NCBI GenBank assembly: GCA_019828545.1
Contig: JACVRA010000144.1
Location: 1-64,000, forward strand
Source: Paracamarosporium sp. OC-R06-R3
Taxonomy: Eukaryota; Ascomycota; Dothideomycetes; Pleosporales; Didymosphaeriaceae
Direction: 5' to 3'
DNA: 64,000 nt
Positions 56,462-64,000 of the stretch are shown here, piece by piece. The position numbers and the translations under genes were made by a program. The first letter of the stretch is position 1, and each line of letters starts with the position of its first letter. The notes under the pieces are model-generated. The model was not told the DNA's origin and did no database searches. It saw only the letters and a list, made by a program, of their open reading frames with translations.

Positions 56462-57816
56462 TCACTTCGCCGCCGCAACGAGACCATCCACCTTCGCATA
56501 CAACTCGGCCGGGTCCTCAAAAACGTGCCACACTGCTTTGGGGACATCCTTAAACGCCTCTTCGAACCTTCCCGGCGTGTTTTTCTCACTGTCATCAATC
56601 TCGGCAACGCCCGTCACTTTGCGAATATAAATAGCTCCTATCCACTTGGGATGTTTGCGGTACATCTCAGCGTAGGCTTCGGGATCACTCTGGGTGCTGT
56701 CGCCAATGCAGATGAACTTGCGCTTTGGAAACCACTCGTAAATCTGCTCCATTTTATCGACTTTATAGGCCTCTGTGCCTTGGGTAAGATCAGCAAGGAA
56801 GCCAGCAAGATTCATCCAGGAGGCATCGCGGAGAAGGAGGGTCCCGGGAGGGTAGTAAGTCTCGCGAAACTGGCGCAGAAAAGGGTAGAGGTTGTAGGGT
56901 GAAGCAGATAAATACCACACGGGTGGAGTATCTAGAGATTAGAACATGTGTCAGTGCATGCAATTCCGCGCCAAAACGTGTAACGCGAATGAGCCTCGGA
57001 CTACTGACCAAGTTTCTGAATAAGGTGCCTGTATAGCTCGGGCATTCCTTTAATCGGCTCTGGCTCGTCCACAAAGGTTGTCTTCAAAATCCCCACGGGT
57101 GAGGCTGTGAGGGTTTTTTTGATCGTGTCATCAACATCGCTGATGATGGCCCAGCCTTTCGCAGAAGCGAAGGTAGTGTTGATGGGCGTAGCATCAGCAT
57201 TGATAGCCCTGGAGGTGATGGTCTCTCCGTCCTTGTAATCATGTCCAGGAATGGCAATCTCATCAGTACTGATCCCATTGCGCCCACTTGGTCCTAGACG
57301 AACTTGCATTCCCTGGAGGTCGATCGTCACGGAACGCGCAGGTAAGATCTGGTCCAGTAAAGGCTGTATTCTCTTCTCGATGGTGGCCTCGGCCTGCTCG
57401 TCCTTGGCCAGTCCAACTTTATCGGCAATCCAACCTACGACCTCTGAAAGGCCCTTCCCGCTGTTCTTGACAAAATAAGCAGCGACGTAGTCGGCCTTCC
57501 ATCTTCCTAGTCTGTTCTGGTAGGCGGTGTTGTCGAGGAGCCAGACATAATCCTTGTGCGGATCTACGGGCGAATAAAACGGGTTCCTCGGGCCAAGATA
57601 CGACGTCAAGTTGTCCTTGAGCGAGAACTTGAACCTGTCGCCTAGGGAAGGCATGTCTTTTTCGAACTCTGGAAAGCCTCTCTTGATGCGGAAATCTCTC
57701 TCTGCGTCTGTTTCCCGGTATCTTCTCGCGCTGGCATCGCCAGCAGGAGCCTCAGGGGCGGCATCTCGTTGCATTTTGGCAGATTCCGGGAGGGTATGGG
57801 CGTGACAGGTGTCCAA
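56462..57816 (-). CDS. App1-type phosphatidate phosphatase (DUF2183)
   Basis: A 425-aa predicted Mg-dependent phosphatidate phosphatase of the App1 family, which acts on phosphatidic acid at cortical actin patches or endocytic sites in yeast. Exon 1 is 57816-57009 and exon 2 is 56931-56462, with a GTCAGT donor and in-phase junction reading QKLDTPPVWYLSASPYNLYPFLRQF. The catalytic DxDxT motif is present (IISDVDDTIKKT), with LYRHLIQKL and the FICIGDSTQSDPEAYAEM motif downstream. The N-terminal half has the usual DNLTSYLGPRNPF...HKDYVWLLDNTAYQ region. It lacks the long actin-binding tail of yeast App1, as many filamentous homologues do. An internal ATG at 57771 is an alternative start. Confidence 0.9.
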
Positions 57817-58777
57817 GGCAAATGTAGGTCAGAAGGGGAGGGTTTTGCACGAGGTGCGAGGCAGGCAGGCAGCATGAAGGTAGTCATTGTCGGAGCAGCT
57901 TGGCAAGGTGGGAACGTGTAGCAGGCGCCGCGCCAGGCGAGTGTGCAGTGACAACTGACGTATCGAGACGCAGCTGATCGCCAACTTGTGGCGTGTGGGG
58001 ATGGCGGATCGACGCCAGGGCTGGGCGGCCGTGTCATCGCCAGTGCATGGCAGGGCACGTGAGTCTGCATTCGTACTCTTGGAGGCTTGTCTCTTGACGC
58101 AGCGTGTGCAAGGCCTAGAGGCTGGGCACAAACAGGCTGAGGGCACATGTTTTGATAGATGCTTGGAGCCGTCATGGGGCAACCGCGTCCTGGGTACCAC
58201 CGACAGCGCCTTCCGCCGTTTGTGTCTAACGCTGTTTCCTGATCTGCGCATCGCTCCTGCCTCCTTGGACAGACGGCAGCAGATTGCGGTGAAAGGGCGT
58301 GTTTCTGGCGCGTTGCAACCTTGTGCCCCAGTTCCGCGCGTGCCTGCAGCCTTCGTACCGCGCTAAACACCAAACTACGCTGCTGTCGGTGGACCCTGAG
58401 AGTCCGCAACATGGCAGCAACAGGCGTTGGCAGATAATCATGTCCGAAGGTGCGAATGAGGGGGCCTAGGCGACGCCACCGAGCTTCTGTCGACGCGGCC
58501 GTTGACGTCGCGCCGTCGAGGACGCTGGGCAAAGGCGAGGGGCGAGGCTGTGCAGGCAAGGTAGGTAAAGCACGGACTTAAGCGGTTGCTGGAGGATTCA
58601 TTGTGCTATATCACACTGTGTCCGACAGGTTTCGCGAAATAGCAACATCCGTCCGCACGACCTCCGCGCGCCATTTCCCGTCGCTAGTACTTGGACGCCT
58701 TACACCCATTTTCCTGTCTTGCGCAACCCCTCCCTCCGATCAGACGCTTCCGAGGTCTGCCCCGCTAGGCTGTCGCC
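57817..58777. other. Divergent promoter region
   Basis: 960 bases between the App1-like gene and the GAT-domain gene. The long minus ORF 57642-58559 overlaps the App1 exon in another frame and is a GC shadow. No gene called. Confidence 0.5.
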
Positions 58778-60435
58778 ATGGTGCTCAAGAAGCGCTTCAC
58801 CAACCTGATCAAGCGCACAAACTGTATGCTACTATCTTGGCTGAGACAGTGTGCGGTCAAGCCTGCTGACTGGCACTCACAGCGCAGGAAGAGCCCGCAG
58901 GCGACAATGTCGATACTCCCGAAGCGAACGCCGCAAGGGGTGTGGTGAGTCGCAACCTAGGCCGACACGAGAACTGCGCTCACGGCAACAGAGACTCTTC
59001 TGCGAATCTGGCGCCGCAAATTCGGTGTGTAGCTATGCCGGTAGCCATCCAAAGTCGGCCCTAACAAGCGCAGGGCGAAGAAGTCCTCCACCTGCCTACC
59101 ATCGTTGAGTCCGCCGTCGCCAGTCCCCAAGCTGCCCAGGCTGCAGCCACCCAGATCCGCAAGTTTCTCTCCAAAGAGAACTACGACCGTCCTCATGTCC
59201 AATACAATGCTGTAATGCTCATCAGGATCCTGGCCGACAATCCAGGCGCGTCCTTCACCAAGAACCTCGATAAGCAGTTTGCCGATACTGTCAAGCATCT
59301 GCTACGGAATGGAAAAGATCCTAGTGTAGCTCAGATATTAAGGGAGACGCTGGATTCGATGCACAGAGAGAAGGCATATGACACAAACTTGAACACGGTC
59401 TTCGCCATGTGGACCAAGGAGAAGAAACTCATGGCAGATGCGGCGAAACACGTCCCTCGTTCCATAAGTCAAGCCCCCCGATGGCCGGACCCAAATCTGC
59501 CAGCTGGATTCAGTCAAGGGCGTGGAGGGTCGTACCAAGGTCTTCCTCCTCCCGTGGAATTGGCTGCACGCATCGAAGAAGCCAGGACGTCTGCCAAACT
59601 CCTCCTCCAGCTTGTGCAGTCGACCCCCGCCAATGAACTCTTGGGCAACGAACTTGTTAAGGAGTTCGCGGAGCGATGTACATCAGCGCAGCGAAGTGTG
59701 CAAACCTACATCAATTGCGACAGTCCGTCGCCCGACGACGATACCATGCTCACGCTGATTGAGACGAACGAGCAGCTCTCGCTTGCTGCATCTAAGCATC
59801 AGCGTGCCGTCCTCCAAGCTCGCCGCGCCATCGGAGCATCACCATCACCGCCAGTTCCGGGTAATAACTACAACAACTACAGTGCCCTACCACCTGCGCC
59901 TGCGCCGGCTACCACATACACCCCTCCTCCACAGCAGCAATCAGCGCCGCAGACTGAGATACCGATACTCCCACCACTTGGTCTCGAGTCCAGCGAGCCG
60001 AGCCAGAACAACCCAACGAGCTACAAGAAGGATGAGTTGCCTCTTCCGCCAACCTTGCAAGCAGGCGCCGGTAGACAACGCAGCAACTCGACGCAGGAGT
60101 CTGAAGACAACCCGTTCGCTGACCATCATACATCTGGATTCTCTGCACCAGCTGGACCGCCACCAGGCCAGAACGGGGAGAGTGCCCCTGCTGGCGGTTA
60201 CACTCCTTACCGGCAGACGTATCAACCGACACCTTCTTACTTAGGCCGGCAAGAGAGCGCTGCGAACAATGTAACCATGCACGGAGCCGCGCAGAGCAAT
60301 CTTACTGAAGAAGAAGAGTATGCGCGCGACTATCCCGCTGGTGACAGATCAAACGCAGAAGATGAGTTGCGTCAACGGCACGGAAGCGACGTTTCGCCCA
60401 TTACGGATCGAGGTACCGTGACGTACAGGTACTGA
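58778..60435 (+). CDS. VHS/GAT-domain endosomal adaptor (Lsb5/GGA/TOM1-like)
   Basis: A 489-aa predicted ubiquitin- and clathrin-linked adaptor in endosome or actin-patch traffic. Exons are 58778-58823, 58883-58944 and 59074-60435, in phase; exon 1 encodes only MVLKKRFTNLIKRTN. A VHS/ENTH-like helical part follows (TIVESAVASPQAAQAAATQIRKFL, YNAVMLIRILADNPG, FADTVKHLLRNGKDPSVAQILRETLDSM), then FAMWTKEKK. The GAT-like bundle is at about residues 200-290 (ARTSAKLLLQLVQSTP..ELLGNELVKEFAERC, LIETNEQLSLAASKHQRAVLQARRA). The C-terminus is Pro/Gln-rich with NPFAD, the NPF motif that binds EH-domain proteins. No defects. The closest functional parallel is yeast Lsb5. Confidence 0.88.
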
Positions 60436-60967
60436 GACATTTCCTTGTGTATATATTCTCTGCAGTATTGCCTTTTTAATTGTGCCCGAGGAGTTGGGTG
60501 GTGGCTTGGAGAGCGATACCATGAAGCGGAGACGAGCCTGATGGAGCCTCGTCTCATGATCTCTGGAGATTGTCAGATTTGTCAGCTTTATACCTATCAT
60601 GAAGATGCAGATGAAGTGCTTGGAGTGAACATAGCTTATGACTAATATGGTGGACGGAAGCGGCCGTGGAAGCATTCTCCTGCGCCCGCCGCTGTGCATG
60701 CCAAAGCACGACATGCAGACCATAGCCCCAAACGCGTAATTCACACTGCTGCGCGCTCAACGCGGGTCCAAAGAGGCAGCGGATCCCGAGGGCGTGGGGT
60801 CGATCTGGGTCCCCTGCCCCACGCAAACGACTTGCTAGCGTGCGTCGACGTGAAAAGCCGTCATTTTGAGGCCGTAGACTATACAAAGTCGCTTGCATCC
60901 GGTCCGACTCCTTCTTGCTCCTTCGTTCCCTCATGGCCTTTGCTGGTGCCCTGCTGAGAAGCCTTCC
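60436..60967. other. Intergenic
   Basis: 3' flank of the GAT gene and promoter of the OSGIN-like gene. Minus ORFs at 60349-61024 overlap both neighbours and carry no motif. Confidence 0.5.
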
Positions 60968-62687
60968 ATGGCGGGTTCGCTTCCACGATGCGTGGACACG
61001 GTCATTGTAGGTACGTGACACCATTCGCTGTACCCCGCGAACCCGAGGGGCTGATTAATCCGCAGGAAACGGTCCTGCCGCCCTCATCCTCTCCTACATC
61101 CTGCACGGGCACATTCCGTACTACGTCGGCGGCCACCATGACCAGCTACTAGACCAGAAGCTCGCAAAGGAGCCCAGTTTGCTCCACCTTACGCCCGACC
61201 TCTACGCCCACTTCCTGTCCTCGCTGCGCTACTCGACCGCTGCGCTGCCCGTCAACACGCTCCTCGACACGCTCATTCGACCGAACGCGGACACGGAGAT
61301 CAATCCGAAGTCATGCATAGAATGGAGATATGAGCCGGAAAGAGCCATCTCCCATGTAGCGGTCGGCGATACCGCGCAGCCCGGCGGCCAGTGGGCGGAC
61401 AACCCCGTCACTGCGAGCGCCGACATTGGCACACTGAGCTATGCGGAACAGTTAAGCTTGCCTGGATACTCGTATGCAGAGCATATGCTTAAGAGCGGAC
61501 ATGCAGAACATTGCGATTTTGTGAGGCCAACGCGGGCAGAAGTAGCCGCGTATTTGAAGGCATACCCGGAAGCTGTGGGCATTTCGGATGCTGTCTACAC
61601 AGCTACGGAAGTGAACAATGTTTATCGCACGGCGAACGGCTTCGCTATCGGATCCTTGGGTATACGTTGCACACACTTGGTGCTGGCTTCCGGCATCTTT
61701 ACTGTCAACATTCCACCGCCGCCACTGCTCGCACCCGTTGCGCGGCTTGATTCGAGCGATGCGCCACTCCTCGTGGTCGGATCGGGATTTTCTGCCGCTG
61801 ATGTTATAATCTCTACACCTCCACATCGCAAGATTGTTCACCTTTACCAATGGGCACCAAGCACACGGCCGTCTCCGCTCCGTGGCTGCCATCACTCCGC
61901 ATACCCAGAGTATGCAACCGTCTACAGGCAGATGAAGCTCGCATCGATATCCTCCAACAAGAGTCTGTCAGCTCGGTCCCCACTACTACGGCGCAGGTCG
62001 AATCCCTTCTTTATGCAGCGAGACTGGACATCTTTCTACGAAGGTCTCCCCAACGCTGAGGTCTTGCACAGCTCCGTTTCCGACAACGCAGGTATCGCAC
62101 AAGTGACCATACGCCTGGAATCAGGAGAAGAAATCACACGCGAAGTGGGTGGCCTCGCATATGTAGTTGGTCGCCGCGGTACCCTAAACTACCTCTCGCC
62201 CCCACTCCTAAAGGAACTCGGCCCCGTTGAAGCGCCAGTCACAGACGAAGACTCCGGCTCACCAACTCTCATTTCAGGCCGCACGTTCCGCGCCAAAGCC
62301 GAATCCTCATTGGAAGTAGCTAAGAACGTCTTCATCATCGGCAGCCTAGCCGGCGACTCGCTCATTAGGCATGCAGTCGGCGGCTGCGTCTTCGCAGCCG
62401 GACGCATTCTAGGCGCCATCCCATCTACCTATCCCTCCTCGTCATCCTCCAGCTCGTCAACTCCTCGCTCCGCTTCGCCTAGTCGCGTTTCGGAGCCTAC
62501 GCCCGACTCTTCTTCGACGCCCAGCCCGAAGGGGAGTCCGAGGGTAACGCCAGCGAGTGGGCATGAGGATCTGCATGTTGATCGGAGGAAGTTGGCGCGG
62601 GCGGTCGAGGTGGCGAGTGTGGAGAATCAGGTCTGGGCTGATTCTGGGTGGTGGGCTGGTGGGCTGGGGTGGTCTAAGAACGTGTGA
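60968..62687 (+). CDS. OSGIN-like FAD/NAD(P)-binding oxidoreductase
   Basis: A 554-aa flavoprotein of the OSGIN/monooxygenase-like superfamily. Exon 1 (60968-61010) encodes MAGSLPRCVDTVIV and is joined in phase across a 55-base intron to exon 2 (61066-62687), creating the FAD-binding VIVGNGPAALILSYIL. A second dinucleotide motif is LLVVGSGFSAADVI, preceded by LVLASG. Later parts show YVVGRRGTLNYL and NVFIIGSLAGDSLIRHAVGG. A serine-rich spacer (SSSSSSSSTPRSASPSR) lies near residue 450 and a Trp-rich end (WADSGWWAGGLGWSKNV) closes the protein. Human OSGIN proteins regulate growth under oxidative stress; fungal roles are unknown. If exon 1 is ignored, the FAD motif is lost. Confidence 0.88.
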
Positions 62688-64000
62688 GGACGGAACGCAT
62701 ATATGTATATATTCATATGGCTGCACGAGAACGAGAGCGCCACCTACTTTGTACTTACGAATACAATGATGATGATGAAGTGGTTAGAGGTTCTACTTAT
62801 TCGTGTATATGCCAGCTTTCCTATCTGCTCGTTTGCGTATCCCCAAAAGAACGTCCTTAAGTTGCACACATGGAGAGTCAGCCAGCTAGCATAGCACACA
62901 AGCTTAGTAGCGTTCAATAACACACTAGCACTCCATTCTTGCGTACGCATAGAAAGGACCTCCACCCAACTCGTGCGAGAATCAGCCTTGCTCACAGCCA
63001 GGCTGCCTAAGACAACTCTTATGTGAGGGGTTATGTGGGAGCCTAGTCCACGCTTTCGATTAGCCCTATAGGGAGCATTTTCTTCCGCGGGAGCGTGCAC
63101 TAGTAAGCAGGTCGATGTCTCTGCGGGAAGGAACGCACAGTTGTGGAGGGGACGTTAGGATAGGTAGGGAGTGGTTTAGAGCACATGCTTGGCTGCTGAT
63201 GGTGGGTGGTGCGGTGAAGGTAGATTGAAGGAGTAGTGTGCTGGACGGGTGGTCTCGTATGGTGCATGAGAATAAGTTTAAATTTAGGAGGAAGAGATGG
63301 AGGACTTATTGGACCGGTGACGAAGAGAGAAAGGCATGGAAAGTTGTCCATAGCTGCGTTAGTCAACCAGTCTTTCTTCTCCTTGCATCAATGCAACTTC
63401 AGACGATCCTCTCCGTCTCCCGACTGCCCTCAATCCCGCCGACTTCCCCAATCTCTCCGAGCCGAGGGAATCACCATCCACAGTACGTCACTCATCTCCC
63501 TGTATTATCAGATATTTCCCCAGACTTCCTATTTTCGAAACGTCCGGTGGTATACAGATCCAAGGCAACGATTTTATACTCGGGTTTAACCACGCAGGCA
63601 CCAGGGCAACACAGTGAATAACCGCCATCAAACACCCACAACCACACATTCTCACCCGTCGACAAAAGCTACCTAGGGAAGGCAACATCGTACAACATCC
63701 CAGACACCTGTCCCAGCAAAGACATCGATTCAAGCATCCTCGCTTTGCACAGGCTGGTATACAGATCCGCATCCAGGCTCAGATACGAATAAGTGTTGCC
63801 ATTCCGTCTACATATACATACGATATATAAACCTATCTCATGAAGAATAACCTAGTCGAGCTTCTTCGAACGCAGTGTGATAAGTATCACGCATCATCTT
63901 CCAAACTAGTAAAGGCTATCAAGTCAGCAGTACGACAGTGAAATTGACATAGACCGGGAGTGACCTCGGTATGTTGGAATGGGACTGGAATAGTAACGTG
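62688..64000. other. No convincing gene at the window end
   Basis: Several ORFs of 60-127 codons at 62703-63772 overlap on both strands. A plus-strand frame at about 63624-63789 reads protein-like but is preceded by an in-frame TAA with no usable acceptor, so I do not call it. Part of a gene whose body lies beyond 64000 is possible. Confidence 0.4.

Noticed and set aside
57642..58559. 305-codon minus ORF
   Set aside because: Runs in another frame across the App1-like first exon and its GC-rich promoter; no domain.
63624..63789. Possible terminal exon ending SRLRYE near the window end
   Set aside because: An in-frame TAA lies just upstream and no AG acceptor fits between it and the reading.

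Overview
The window is eukaryotic nuclear DNA from a filamentous ascomycete (Pezizomycotina). Nearly every protein gene I could reconstruct is broken by short introns of about 42-90 bases with GT..AG ends and CTAAC-like branch sites. The gene set is typical of mould-type fungi: Zn2Cys6 and Fungal_trans_2 regulators, a cutinase, a UstYa-type protein, a P450, and RIP-like AT-rich repeat remnants. A plant-associated Dothideomycete would fit, but class or genus cannot be fixed from the sequence alone. Exon coordinates were worked out by hand from splice signals and reading-frame phase, and no transcript evidence was available.

Region 1 (1-12.3 kb) looks accessory. It holds a 5'-truncated cytochrome P450 gene with tiny exons, a weak three-exon hypothetical gene, a Fungal_trans_2-type regulator without a zinc cluster, two small proteins sharing a C-G-H / C-G-x-N-C motif, and an AT-rich degenerate repeat block that contains a GC-rich probable solo LTR. 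Much of the remainder has no supportable gene.

Region 2 (12.3-28.8 kb) is mostly core genes: a CENP-V/GFA-fold protein, the ESCRT-associated protein Bro1, the mitochondrial Hsp40 Mdj1, a Sap30-like Sin3/Rpd3 subunit, a DUF6697-like protein, and a large Zn2Cys6 transcription factor. About 5 kb upstream of that factor (28.8-33.7 kb) is gene-poor, GC-rich in its proximal part, and carries several simple repeats.

Region 3 (33.7-42 kb) holds the queuine tRNA-ribosyltransferase catalytic subunit (8 exons, one only 10 bases), a short gene resembling fungal F-box-like N-termini, a secreted GH37 trehalase and a cutinase.

Region 4 (42-50.7 kb) is housekeeping. Sda1 (ribosome biogenesis) and Rse1/SF3b3 (splicing) diverge from a 367-base shared promoter and are followed by an aldo-keto reductase.

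Region 5 (50.7-56.2 kb) is accessory again. It contains a UstYa/DUF3328 gene with a single-base frameshift, a DUF3632-like protein, and a secreted RNase T1-fold protein whose catalytic His40 and Glu58 positions are replaced, making it a candidate RNase-like effector.

Region 6 (56.4-62.7 kb) returns to core functions: an App1-type phosphatidate phosphatase, a VHS/GAT-domain endocytic adaptor and an OSGIN-like flavoprotein. The last 1.3 kb shows no convincing gene. I saw no complete biosynthetic cluster, tRNA, rRNA or CRISPR array.
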